Under the pieces are notes generated by a model. It was not told the origin of the DNA and ran no database searches. It worked only from the letters and a program-made list of their open reading frames with translations. Both the position numbers and the translations under genes were made by a program. 64,000 nt of DNA, taken from assembly GCA_037833965.1 (NCBI GenBank), contig AP031353.1, positions 5,582,501 to 5,646,500 on the forward strand. The letters run 5' to 3'. Source of the stretch: Marchantia polymorpha subsp. ruderalis (Eukaryota > Streptophyta > Marchantiopsida > Marchantiales > Marchantiaceae). Below, piece after piece: positions 21,556 to 33,108 of the stretch. Positions within the stretch are counted from its first letter, which is position 1, and every line of letters begins with the position of its first letter.

Positions 21556-22458
21556 CAGGGTGATATCGAACTTACGGAATGATGTCAACATGAGATCATA
21601 CAAAAAGATGTCCACAAAATCCTATGCACTGATTTAGGATGGCACCTGCCCACACTTTCTCTATGCTTAAACTGGTTCAAGCCTCAACGACACCCAATGT
21701 ACATTTGGATGTTTTGTTGAGCTCCAGTTATAGATGAGAAAATTAAATAGACCAAATCCAAAGGAGTGTGGACCGACTTTGGGGTCATCCCATCCTTCTA
21801 GAGAAATGTCTGAGCGCGGTTCCACCTTGATCAAACTGTGATCAACCACTCTACACTCAAGTGGATTTGAACTAGTTATCCGCTAGATCAGAAGTTATTT
21901 ATAACAAATGCCATTTTCAAAGATCTCTTGAAGACTCAAAGCATATCACGCCGTCAAAAGTCAATTCTACCTTATACGGCGTACACACATTCCTTGAAGT
22001 AGTCAGTGTGGCGACGAAGTGAATTCTAAGGTCGTGGTCCGCACAGAAAACTAAACCACTGCTTACTCAATGCCGTAAATGTGGACATGCCGACCAAGCC
22101 ACTTGCTTCTGATCATGCTTTTTAGTTGAAACTTCGGAATAATCGTAGGGGCTTGTCCTCAGAACTAAAAATCATATCTTCATATCAGAACGCCTGAGCA
22201 AGCTTATGTACTGTACTTTCCAGCTTGAGGTTACGAGTGATCAGGTCAGGTCTCTACTTTGGTCTAGGCTGCTGGCTGGAACAAAGGCTTCATGCCAAAG
22301 CTGCATCGATGTAGGGTCAGTCATTCCTCAGTGGGTTGGGGCAGACACGATGCAGGTTTGACTTTAATTCTAGGACGTAAGATTCTACCATTGCAAAACC
22401 TTCCTGCTTCTAGTATATGGAAATCTCGTGGGAGGAAGTACAATTGGGCCGCCAACGA
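21556..22458 (-). other. Upstream region of inverted P copy G
   Basis: About 0.9 kb that separates exon 1 from U2-like sequence. A homologous spacer of similar length lies at 34927-35802 upstream of copy H. The part nearest the gene matches the upstream block of copies C-F. No ORF of note. Confidence 0.55.
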
Positions 22459-22552
22459 ATTAGTGCAATACCCAGGCTACTGGTGCGAGTCCATGGCAGC
22501 AGGCTGCCAAGTTGGACTTGCACCCATGAGAGAAATTAGATCATTATTGTCG
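22459..22552 (-). pseudogene. U2 snRNA-like pseudogene, 3' part
   Basis: In reverse complement it reads 'gatctaatttctctcat', the stem region and 'cctgggtattgcactaa', matching the 3' half of the U2-like copies. Together with 21022-21146 it accounts for one split U2-like copy. Confidence 0.75.
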
Positions 22553-22599
22553 AGGAAAACATACTAAAATATATTTCGTGAATCGATTGTTACATGAAA

Positions 22600-23155
22600 T
22601 GCCACTATAGTTGATATCAATAAAATATATGTTAACATAATATTTGAATATAAATCCATACGAAAGGATTTGTTGATTTTGTAAATAAATATCAAATTTA
22701 ATTGATTTGAATTAAAAATTTATAAATTATAAAATAAAAAAAATTTAAACTGTAATATATGATGAATGCATGAAAATAAAAATATTTTCAAAAATATATT
22801 TCAAATTTTCTCATTATTTAAAAATGTTATGTGTATGATATACAGACTATGGCAACTTTGATATATCTAAATTAATTTTAGATATAAATTTTCATTAAAA
22901 AATATAATATTATTAAATGATAGTTTTAACTAATTTTGAATATATAATATTATTTTACACATTTAGCAAAAACAACATAACTACAATTGCACCATCAATT
23001 TTATTAGAACAAATAATATTATTTCATTATGTTTTGGTCAAGATGTATTTATATACAATTCTCAGCTGAACATGGTAGGTTTTTTTTGTTTTGTATGAAA
23101 AATAATCACTTGAAAATTATGAATATTTATTTCAAAACTTTTATATAATTCCGAG
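22600..23155. repeat. AT-rich spacer of the duplicated block (unit with gene D)
   Basis: Homologous to 12700-13265 and the other spacers. Non-coding; starts immediately after the U2-like fragment. Confidence 0.7.
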
Positions 23156-23756
23156 TGATAATTCCGAATTCTCTTTATAATGAAGATTAGTCTTTTGTAT
23201 GAAAATATCTCCTTAGAGTACAGAAGACTCGGTCGGAAGCATCGGGGCGTGCAGAAAAAGGGGAAAGGCTATTGATTCTTGCGAAGCAATCCTCGGTAGT
23301 GCATGAAACACCACGCCTCAACATTCAACTCACTTAAACTAAATTCAAGGGTATCATAACCCCAAGGACGAATAATCGAGGCGATAAAGAGGTGAATCAA
23401 CGTCGGAACCTTTGAAAATGTCATATATCAGATATAACTTCTGATCTAGCAGACAACTAGTTCAAATCCACTTGACCACAGCTGGCCCAAGGTGGAAACG
23501 CGCTCAGAAATTTAACTAGAAGGATGGCAAGACCCCAAAGTCGGTCCTCACTCCGTTGATTTGGTCTATGTAATTTTCTCATAAATACCTGGATCTCAAC
23601 CAAACATTCAAACGCACACTGGTTGTCGTTGAGGCTTGAATCAATTTGAGCATAGAGAAAGTGTGAGCAGGTGCCATCCTAAACCAGCGCAAAGGATTTT
23701 GTGGAAATCTTTTGCATTATCTAATGTTGATGTCATGCCGTAAGTTCGATATCAAC
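23156..23756 (+). promoter_or_regulatory. Upstream region of P gene copy D
   Basis: Partial R1 (23165-23420) followed by the conserved 0.33-kb block, the same order as upstream of gene C. Promoter function is inferred from conservation and position only. Confidence 0.4.
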
Positions 23757-24597
23757 ATGATGAAATTTGGCGCGATCCCAGTCTTTGTCAAGAGAATCAT
23801 CCTTGTAGAGCTATTTCTCCTCCTCGTCATCGTGGGTGCGTCTCCACAAACTGTTGAACATTCTTCTGCCTTCCATTCAATAGCACAGATTTGTCTACCT
23901 TCCGGCATCTAGTCACTCGGTTGAACGTCTGTAGCCATCTGCAGGTTGAGCTGCGTCTTTAAGCCAAAACTCATTGTTTTATTTACAGTCAGTGAGATGT
24001 AGAGACAAAACTGAGTTTTATGCTGACGGAAGGTTGTGTGACCGAACTGGATTGTGTCATTGATACTCAGGATATTTTGGTACAAAAGCAGGAGACTCTT
24101 TTATCGATTCAAAGGTGAGAATCTTGTTCCCGTTCGAATAAAGTACTGTGTATGCGCCTACGTTGCTCTTTTGTAGATCCTGCAATGGCTTGTCAGTTCC
24201 GACACAAGCATATCAGTGGATGCATCTGGACGAAATAGACGTGAAATTGAAATTCATGAGGTTTTCTGACACAGACATGAATTGGGTATAAATACGATTG
24301 ACGAGTTTGATATCAAACTCGTCAATACTATGTCGGGTTTATATCATTGTTCCAGCGTCTATGGCTAATGCGCTAGGCACGAGTGCTCGCTGCTTGCAAG
24401 AAACATTGAGACATTTGCTTCTAAACCCGTTACAGGATTTTGGAGCTTCCGAAGATATAGAGAGAAGTTCACATCCTGGATTTGCTCCTCCAGATGTTTT
24501 CATCATGAAGCCTTTTGCAGTCCAAGGGCAACAATATCATAGTCGAAGGAGACTGGCACCAGAAGACCCTGTGCCAAACCCATCGAATTTCCGTTAA
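23757..24597 (+). CDS. Class P secreted peptide precursor, copy D (94 aa)
   Basis: Exons 23757-23835, 24071-24114 and 24436-24597, phases 1 and 0. The signal peptide differs slightly (VFVKRIILVELFLLLVIVG). Exon 2 gives GYFGTKAGDSFIDSK. The exon 3 acceptor is 'cgttacag|gatttt'. The product ends YHSRRRLAPEDPVPNPSNFR, differing from copy B only at the last two residues, so B and D share one tail type while C, E and F have others. An alternative short exon after 'ttttgtag' (about 24177) reads ILQWLVSSDTSIS and ends before the palindrome. Confidence 0.55.
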
Positions 24598-25482
24598 GTG
24601 CCACCCGTTTAAAGGTAGACATAGATCTTGTGCTCTGGTCAAAGAAGTTTAGAAAGCGCTGCACAAGCTACTGGATCATGTAGCAGATTGTACTTCTTAC
24701 AGTACCTATTGAAAATTTTCTATATTGATGTACTGTGCTCTCGAAAAGCCGAACTTCCTCCAAGGTGCGCCATCAAGCGAATGGTTCCAGCTTTGAAACG
24801 TGGTTTCAAAGCTCCATGCAGTGGATCTCAGTGTGTAGACAAGCTGGTGCCTCATTTGGCATATTAGTGGGTAGCTTCACACTTATCGGATTGAAATTAC
24901 TTCTACAACAAAAGTATACAAAAAATCAAATTTTTTTCTGTTCAATTAGAGAACATTGTTGAAGTACTTCATCAGCCTGCTCTTCAAGATATGCTTTGAC
25001 ATCTACTCAGGCCCCGCTTGAATCAACCTTTTCTCTAAAAAATATAATACTTTAAGAGTCCTATGCTACGTGCAGACGAATGATATGCAGACAGAACGTA
25101 CACGCTTTCTGCTCGTGCTCATATAAATTATACCAGGCCCAGGCACTCCCCTCGAGATGTTTCGAGTGGAGTGCCTGGGCCCGGTAATCCAGGAAACAGA
25201 TCGTCGGCTTTCACACCGGTCTATGGCTTGGAGCTAGGATGCTGGTTTGGACTCGTAGGTTTCTGTCACGCAACTCAGCTACATGGCTATCAGTCAAAGG
25301 AAAAATTCTGTTGCCAACCTGATTTGAAACTTCCTCCCTCCTATTCCTTGAGCTACTATCAAACTCACGATGAATAAAAGTCAATCTGTTAGGTGCTCGT
25401 GCTCGTGATGCACAAACTGTAGAGAAGTTGTTTGCACCGACGTCCACGGCAGGGGAGGCAGGAGAAAACGACGACGAACGTG
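24598..25482 (+). other. P-K intergenic region with hairpin
   Basis: 3' flank of gene D, then about 370 bp (25010-25390) absent from the C-K1 interval but present near 32000. It includes the hairpin at 25132-25185 and a 68-codon open frame without an ATG (25171-25377) that is also open at 32079-32285. Confidence 0.5.
25132..25185. repeat. 24-bp-arm hairpin, copy 1
   Basis: Left arm 25132-25155 and right arm 25162-25185 pair at 22 of 24 positions around a 6-nt loop; the core is 'ggcccaggcactcc'. It follows an AT-rich 'atataaattat' stretch. The second copy is at 32040-32093. Confidence 0.85.
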
Positions 25483-26368
25483 ATGGCGACTTTAGAATCT
25501 GTCAACAGGGAAGTCAGAAGCGAGCTCTTTATTTTGGTAGTGATGATCCTCGTGTGCTTGATGTCTGAAGACGTGGAGGGATCGGCCCCAGATTCATTCA
25601 GAAGCCCAGGTTTGTCAACTTCTCGTCACTCGTTTGAAGTTCTAACCTGCTGCATTCAATCTCCTCACCTTCTTTCCTAATCCCAGACTGATGAGATTAA
25701 TCACCCTTGAACCGAGATTTCGAAGATGCATATCAACATGACTGGAAGGATTGCAATGTGATTACAAAGATTTGGAATGTGTACACGTCAATTGTCTAAT
25801 TGCTCATTCGAGAATTCCTGTGCATCGTAGGAATCATGGTCATAACCGCGGAAGATGAAACCAAATCCTTGAAGGTAAGAAGTAAATCTGGATAATTTTA
25901 GGACGTTGGTATTGGTATAAATTTTACCACAATGAGAAGTTATGAATGCTAACGCTCATTGTAGATTGGTGCCGCACAGTCGAGGTAGGTACGCACTGTG
26001 ATCGGCTTGGTCACAAGTTTATGGTCCAGCCGAGACTCGATCGTCCGTAAGTGTCATGGATTCAAAGAGAGCTAGACGATCACTCTCGACTCTTTCTCTG
26101 ATAGATGAATCTGGTAACTTCATCCGTTGATGTATAATTTCAGGTACAGGGCTAGGGTCTAGGGATATTCTAAATCCTACGTCTGACAGGTGAAATTGCA
26201 GCTTTATCTGTTGAATTGTAACTTCAGATATCTGAACCTGCGACGGACTACAAGACAGGGTCACTTCGGTCTAGACATCTGAAGCTACCTCGAAGGCACA
26301 AGAGGCCTCTGAAAGCAGAACAGTCCACTCGGAGGAGACTTCGTGCGCCTATGAACTCCATCTGGTGA
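25483..26368 (+). CDS. Class K secreted peptide precursor, copy 2 (103 aa)
   Basis: Exons 25483-25609, 25831-25874 and 26228-26368, phases 1 and 0. The N-terminus MATLESVNREVRSELF is followed by the hydrophobic core and EDVEGSAPDSFRSP. Exon 2 gives GIMVITAEDETKSLK. Exon 3 gives ISEPATDYKTGSLRSRHLK, a basic stretch and STRRRLRAPMNSIW, so the RRRL site leaves only 8 residues. Compared with copy 1 the exon 3 N-terminal half is conserved but the tail is different and shorter, the same pattern as in class P. All splice sites are kept, which argues against a random relic; expression is unknown. Confidence 0.55.
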
Positions 26369-27180
26369 AATATTTAACACATCATTTATAGATTTTGAAT
26401 GCTCAATATATATATATATATATATATATAAAAACATGTACATGTGGTGGGTATCCAATATCCACCCATGCCCATGGATATGGGCTAAGATGCATGGGTG
26501 GGTACAAGGGATGAATATTGATGGATGGATGTGTGTGATTTAAATTGAGTTCTCATATTAATTTTAATTTGAAACTTTTGGATTAACGTGATAGACTAAT
26601 GGGTATGAAAAAGTTGCCATGAATGGGTAGAGTTGAATTATTCACGTATTGAAGTGTTGAAGTTCCATGCAAGATCCGGGTTCAAAATATCAGTATTAAC
26701 TTGTGAACTTTTTGATTTTGATTGAACACACACAAGTGGCTGATTATTACACCAAAAAAAACTTCCAAACTAGCCTACCATGAATAAATGCTCAGATAAG
26801 ATCTTAATATGCAGATATTCAGACCAACCAAAGTTGTGCAACTTGTACAAACAAAAGAATCCATATGAGCAGTACCTGCATGTATATATCTTTACATTTC
26901 TGTAGATGATTCTTATATTGTTGGCTGATCTAAACGAAACTTATAGAAAATGCAATATCAATGCCCGGTTCTCAATGCCTCTACGTTATCAATTTCCCAG
27001 CAATATAAACTAGCACATTTGATATTACGATTGTCTTTTCACCAAAGTCACATCTTTTGGAGACAAGCACTGATTCCATGCATTTCAAAGAGATTGTTTT
27101 GGTTTTGTGTTCACTTCTGCATTAAAAAATGAAATTATCACTCAGTATTGTAACCAGGCCTCAATATATGACCGCTTGGT
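26369..27180. other. Region after K2, no gene; AT dinucleotide run and flank repeat
   Basis: 26409-26431 is an (AT)n run. 26750-26950 matches the region after K1 (16260-16450, 'ccaaactagcctaccatga'-like). 26998-27180 repeats 12362-12540. No coding sequence is supported. Confidence 0.55.
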
Positions 27181-27999
27181 TACAATAAAAAATTTATTGT
27201 CTAAACTTTTCATATATGCAATAAAAATATATAATTTAATCTTCTTATGCTTGGAAACTATAAGATAAACTTTAAGAAAAATACCTATACCATATGAGTG
27301 CGAATATCTCTAACGAAAATGTTTAAAGATTCATATTATCATAAAAGCATCATCATGTTTATTGAGTGAGTGAGATTAAAATTCGTAATTACTAAATAAT
27401 ATAAAAAAGATTGACAAGTTGAGGAAAGTAGATTTCATTTATGAAGTAGAAAAATTTAGAATGGATATTTACCATCATAATTATGAAGAAAATGAATAAT
27501 AAATGACGTATGCGTGGATCACAAGAAATTGAATGTGTGACAATGAAATATTACTTTACTCTTATCTTTCATAGATATAATTGTTGAGTAGATAGCATAT
27601 CATGAATGATATAGTTTTGTAGATGATTATTATAATTATACAAATCCGAATTGTTTTAAAATATCAATTGAAAATTATCTTTATCATACCAAGTGAATTT
27701 TTGTCTTTAGAATGATTTTTTTGGTCTATGTAATATTCAAAAATCTTTTCAAAAGTTCATAAATAGTGTGTTTGAACTTTTCATTTAAAGAATTTGTGAA
27801 ATATTCACAGATAACTTTTGTGTGTATAATAATAAGTAATATCATTTTGATTATTTGATCAAAATATTCCAACTTTTGGAAGAAACTAAAACTTCATTGT
27901 ATTAAAAAGAAAACTACATTTGGTGATGAATAGACTTGTTATTGGGACACATTATCTCCAAAAAAGAATATAACGATATAAAATTGGGTCTGGTATAAT
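27181..27999. other. AT-rich stretch without a recognisable gene
   Basis: No ORF above 60 codons and no repeat partner that I could see in the window. Confidence 0.5.
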
Positions 28000-28510
28000 T
28001 TATATATGTACTAACAAAAAGCGCATACTTTCTTTATGCATAACGTTGGTCTGCACATACCATGAGCGTCCTAAAGTATTATATTTGTTAGAGAAAACAT
28101 TGATTGAAGCGAAGCCTGAACTCGAGTAAACGTCAAAGTATATCTTGAAAAGTAGTCTCATGAAGTACTTCAACAAGATTATCTGATTGAACAAATTATA
28201 TTTTTGAAATTTTGTATACTTTTGTTGTAGAAATAATCTCAATCTGATAAGTGTGAACCTATCCACTAATACGCCAAATGACTCATCAACTGTGGACACA
28301 GTGAGATCCACTATATGGAGCAGAAGAAACGAAGTTTCAAAGCTAGAACTATTCCCTTATGTCGAATCTCGGAGGAATTTCGGCTTTTCGAGAGCGGAGT
28401 ACATCGATGTAGAAAATTGTCTATAGGTACTGTAAGAAGCACAATGTGCTACATAATTCAGTATCTTGTGCACAGCTTTCTATACTTCTTTGACCAGAGT
28501 AGAAGATATA
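28000..28510 (-). repeat. Inverted copy of the P-gene 3' flank
   Basis: The reverse complement matches 14800-15150, 24630-25130 and 31550-32050 ('gttgaagtacttcat', 'aagtatacaaaa'). It is an orphan flank without a peptide exon and marks another rearrangement breakpoint. Confidence 0.7.
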
Positions 28511-29050
28511 TCTCTACCTTTGTTAACTCAACATTTGAATATAAACTCCATATGAAAGTATCTGTTGATTTTGCAAATGAATATCAAATTTAATTGATTT
28601 GAATTATAAATTTATAAATTATAAAATAATTAGAAATTAAATTTTAATATATGATGAATTCATGAAAATAAAAATGATATCAAAAATAAATTTCAAATTT
28701 TCGCATTATTTTAAAATATTATATATATGAAGTACAAACTATGGTAACTTTGATAAATTTAAGTTAATTTTAGATATAAATTTTCATAAAATAAAATAAA
28801 ATTCATTATCAAAATAATGATTTCAGTTTTTTTTAGTATATAATAATACTTCGCATATTTTGTAAAGAAAATAATACTACAATTTCACCATCAATTTTAT
28901 TAGAACAAATTATATTATTCTATGATGTTTTGGTCAAGATGTAGTCCTATACAACTCTCAACTAAACATGTTAGGTTCTTTTTGTTTTATATGAAAAATA
29001 ATCATCTGAAAATTATGGATATTTTTTTCAAAACTTTTATATACGATAAT
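28511..29050. repeat. AT-rich spacer of the duplicated block (unit with gene E)
   Basis: Homologous to the spacers at 12700, 22600 and 35960. Non-coding. Confidence 0.7.
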
Positions 29051-29686
29051 TAATACCTTGAGTGGTAACTCCGAAGTCTCCTTATAATGCAGATTAGTTT
29101 TTGTATGAAAATATCTCATTAGAGTATAGAAGACTCGGTCGAAAGCATCGGGGAGTGCAGAAAAAGGGGAAAGGCTATTGACTATTTGCGAAGCAAACAG
29201 CAATGCTCGGTACTGCATGAAACACCACGCCTCAACATTCAACTCGCGTAACCTAAATTCAAGGGTATCATAACCCCAAGGACGAATAATCGAGGCGATA
29301 AAGTGGTGAATCAACGTCGGAACCTTTGAAAATGTCATATATCATATAAAACTTCTGATCTAGCAGACAACTAGTTCAAATCCACTTGGATGCCGTGTGG
29401 TTGACCACAGTTGGCCCAAAGGTGGAAACGTGCTCAGAAATTTAACTAAAAGGATGGGAAGACCCCAAAGTCGGTCCTCACTCCGTTGATTTGGTCTATT
29501 TAAATTTCTCATAAATACCTGGATCTCAACCAAACATTCAAACGCACACTGGGTGTCGTTGAGGCTTGAATCAATTTGAGCATAGAGAAAGTGTGAGCAG
29601 GTGCCATCCTAAACCAGCGCAAAGGATTTTGTGGAAATCTTTTGCATTATCTAATGTTGATGTCATGCCGTAAGTTCGATATCAAC
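29051..29686 (+). promoter_or_regulatory. Upstream region of P gene copy E
   Basis: Partial R1 then the conserved 0.33-kb block, with a 15-bp-scale insertion near 29388 relative to the others. Promoter role inferred. Confidence 0.4.
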
Positions 29687-31531
29687 ATGATGAAATTTGG
29701 CGCGATCCCAGTCTATGTCATGAGAATCATCATCGTCGAGCTATTTCTCCTCCTCGTCATCGTGGGTGCGTCTCCACAAACTGTTGAACATTCTTCTGCC
29801 TTCCATTCAATAGCATAGATTTGTTTACCTTCCGGCATCTAGTCACTCGGTTGAACGTCTGTAGCCATCTGCAGGTTGAGCTGTGTCTTTAAGCCAAAAC
29901 TCATTGTTTTATTTACAGTCAGTGAGATGTAGAGACAAAACTGAGTTTTAAGCTGACGGAAGGTTGTGTGACCGAGCTGGATTGTGTCATTGATACTCAG
30001 GATATCTTGGTACAACAGCAGGAGACTCATTTATCGATTCAAAGGTGAGAATCTTGTTCCCGTTCGACTAAAGTGCTTCGGATGCGCCTACTTTGCTCTT
30101 TTGTAGATCCTGCAATGGCGTGTCAGTTCAGACACAAGCATAGACGTGAAATCGAAATTCATGAGGTTTACTGACACAGACATGAATTGAGCACAAATAC
30201 GATTGATGAGCACAAATATGATTGACGAGTTTGATACCAAACTCGTCAATTCGTGTTTCTATCATCGTTCCAGCGTCTATGTGTCTAATACGCTAAGCAC
30301 GACTGCTCGCTGCTTGCAAGAAACATTGAGACATTTGCTTCTAAACCCGCTGCAGGATTTTGGAGCTTCCGAAGATATAGAGAGAAGTTCACATTCTGGA
30401 TTTGCTCCTCCAGATGAAGCCATCATGAAGCCTTTTGCAGTCCAAGGGCAACAATATCATAGTCGAAGGAGACTGACACAACGGACACCAATCGACCCTA
30501 CGCCAGAAGCAGATACTGCCCCATGAGGTTTCAAAGGTGAGAATCTTGTTCCCGTTCGACTAAAGTGCTTCGGATGCGCCTACTTTGCTCTTTTGTAGAT
30601 CCTGCAATGGCGTGTCAGTTCAGACACAAGCATAGACGTGAAATCGAAATTCATGAGGTTTACTGACACAGACATGAATTGAGCACAAATACGATTGATG
30701 AGCACAAATATGATTGACGAGTTTGATACCAAACTCGTCAATTCGTGTTTCTATCATCGTTCCAGCGTCTATGTGTCTAATACGCTAAGCACGACTGCTC
30801 GCTGCTTGCAAGAAACATTGAGACATTTGCTTCTAAACCCGCTGCAGGATTTTGGAGCTTCCGAAGATATAGAGAGAAGTTCACATTCTGGATTTGCTCC
30901 TCCAGATGAAGCCATCATGAAGCCTTTTGCAGTCCAAGGGCAACAATATCATAGTCGAAGGAGACTGACACAACGGACACCAATCGACCCTACGCCAGAA
31001 GCAGATACTGCCCCATGAGGTTTCAAAGGTGAGAATCTTGTTCCCGTTCGACTAAAGTGCTTCGGATGCGCCTACTTTGCTCTTTTGTAGATCCTGCAAT
31101 GGCGTGTCAGTTCAGACACAAGCATAGACGTGAAATCGAAATTCATGAGGTTTACTGACACAGACATGAATTGAGCACAAATACGATTGATGAGCACAAA
31201 TATGATTGACGAGTTTGATACCAAACTCGTCAATTCGTGTTTCTATCATCGTTCCAGCGTCTATGTGTCTAATACGCTAAGCACGACTGCTCGCTGCTTG
31301 CAAGAAACATTGAGACATTTGCTTCTAAACCCGCTGCAGGATTTTGGAGCTTCCGAAGATATAGAGAGAAGTTCACATTCTGGATTTGCTCCTCCAGATG
31401 AAGCCATCATGAAACCTTTTGCAGTCCAAGGGCAACAATATCATGGTCGAAGGAGACTGACACAACAGACACCAGTCGACCCTACGCCAGAAGCAGAGTC
31501 TGCCGAGCCAACACCACCCAGTGAAGGGTAG
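29687..31531 (+). CDS. Class P secreted peptide precursor, copy E, with three tandem last exons
   Basis: Exon 1 is 29687-29765 (MMKFGAIPVYVMRIII plus hydrophobic core) and exon 2 is 30001-30044 (GYLGTTAGDSFIDSK). Three candidate last exons follow: 30356-30526, 30848-31018 and 31340-31531, each with the acceptor 'ccgctgcag|gatttt' and its own stop. Using exon 3a or 3b gives 97 aa ending RRRLTQRTPIDPTPEADTAP; using 3c gives 104 aa with a 23-residue tail ending PTPPSEG, like gene F. The repeat unit is 492 bp and units 1 and 2 look identical, so the triplication is recent. The in-frame stops prevent one polyprotein, so the layout allows alternative last exons. Which exon is used cannot be told from sequence. 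Confidence 0.55.
30038..31516 (+). repeat. 492-bp tandem triplication of intron 2 and exon 3
   Basis: Equivalent points lie at 30203, 30695 and 31187. The internal junctions read 'ccatgaggtttcaaaggtga' and share 'atgaggttt' with a motif inside the unit, so short homology may have driven the duplication. The junction itself creates the TGA stop of exons 3a and 3b. Confidence 0.9.
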
Positions 31532-33108
31532 AGATAAATCTTCTGCTCTGTTCAAAGAAGTTTAGAAAGCGCTGCACAAGCTACTGGATTATGCAGCACA
31601 TTATACTTCTTACAGTACCCATAGACAAATTTCAACATCGATGTACTGTGCTCTCGAAAAGCCGAACTTCCTCCGAGGTGCGCCATGAAGGGAATGGTTC
31701 CAGCTTTGAAACGTGGTTTCTTCGGCTCCATGTAGTGGATCTTAGTGTTTCGACAAGCTGGTGCCTGATTTGGCATGTTAGTGGGTGGCTTCATACTTAT
31801 CGGATTGGAATTATTACTACAAAAATAGTATACAAATTCATATTTGTGTTCTGTTCAATCAGAGAACCTTGTTGAGTTACTTCATCAGCCTGCTTTTCAA
31901 GATATGCTTTGACATTTACTCAATCTCCACTTGAATCAACATTTCCTCTAAAAAATATAACACTTTAAGACGCCTACGTGTAGACGAGCGTTATGCAGAC
32001 AGAACGTACACGCTTTCTGATAGTATTCTTTTAAATTAGACCAGGCCCAGTCACTCCACTCGACATGTTTCGAGTGGAGTGCCTGGGCCCGGTAATAAAG
32101 GAAACAGATCGTCGGCTTTCACAGTGGTCTATGGCTTGGAGCTAGGATGCTGGTTTGGATTCTCAGGTTTCTGTCACGCAACTCAGCTGCAAGGCTATCA
32201 ATCGAAGGACAAATTTTGTTGCCAACATGATCTGAAATTTCCTCCCTCCTATACCTTGAGCTACTATCAACCTCACAATCAATAAAAATCAATATGTTGT
32301 ACCAAGAGAAGACAATGTGTCGTTGAAACCGAGGGATAGTATTAAGCTCCTCTTTATGTCTGTGAACGCCACTGCAGGATCTTCTATAGATAATCAAACT
32401 ATCTCATGTGAGATATATTACACATAATATGAAATATTAATTGAGCTTGATTTAACCTTGTATCCATGACAAGATGAACCTGAACACAATATTTTTCATC
32501 TTTATGTGTATTCTACGTTATAATTGATATAAAATTTTGAATTTTTGAATAGTTTTGCAATTTTTGAAATCTTTATCATTTGTCATGTACATCTCAAATG
32601 CTATTGAGATCCGTCACAATTTGCTAAACTCCGTATACTCACGTTCATGGCAAAAATATAAACCGAGACTTTTAGATAATATTAGTTTTGTCATGGTAAG
32701 AATACTACTGCTTTGCAATTTCACTACAGTCGACTTATATTCGGCTGCCTAGAATTAAATTAGCCAATAATGTGACCGCCTAGAATGATCAGACTACAAC
32801 TTCCGGTCTCTGACTCATGCACTGAATCTAAGAAAGCTTGCGGCGACTATAAAACTCCTTTCATAAAGCAAGAGAATAGCATAGCAATAAGAAAGTTTTC
32901 ATTTCATGGAACGACATATTAGCCAATAGTATAATTCCAAATACCAAAGTTATGCGGGTCGTACAAAATGATGATACTAGAAGAGGTACGCTGCGATGAT
33001 CTCATTCTCAGTTCTGTAGTCGTCCACGCTTAATATGGAAGTATCAAGGACGACTGAAACCAGTGACCGGGTCAATGAACTGTCGGAGACTGAGCACTGG
33101 CATCGTAG
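31532..33108 (+). other. Region between gene E and K3
   Basis: 31532-32290 is P-gene 3' flank with the second hairpin (32040-32093). 32300-33090 matches no other K upstream region and replaces K exon 1. It is AT-rich, with one 65-codon ORF of no recognisable family. Confidence 0.5.
32040..32093. repeat. 24-bp-arm hairpin, copy 2
   Basis: Arms 32040-32063 and 32070-32093 pair at 22 of 24 positions around a 6-nt loop. It differs from copy 1 in the left arm, but both keep the same pairing strength. Confidence 0.85.

Noticed and set aside
25171-25377. 68-codon ORF conserved at 32079-32285
   Set aside because: It has no ATG, starts within the hairpin, and most differences between the two copies change the amino acid, so no sign of coding constraint.
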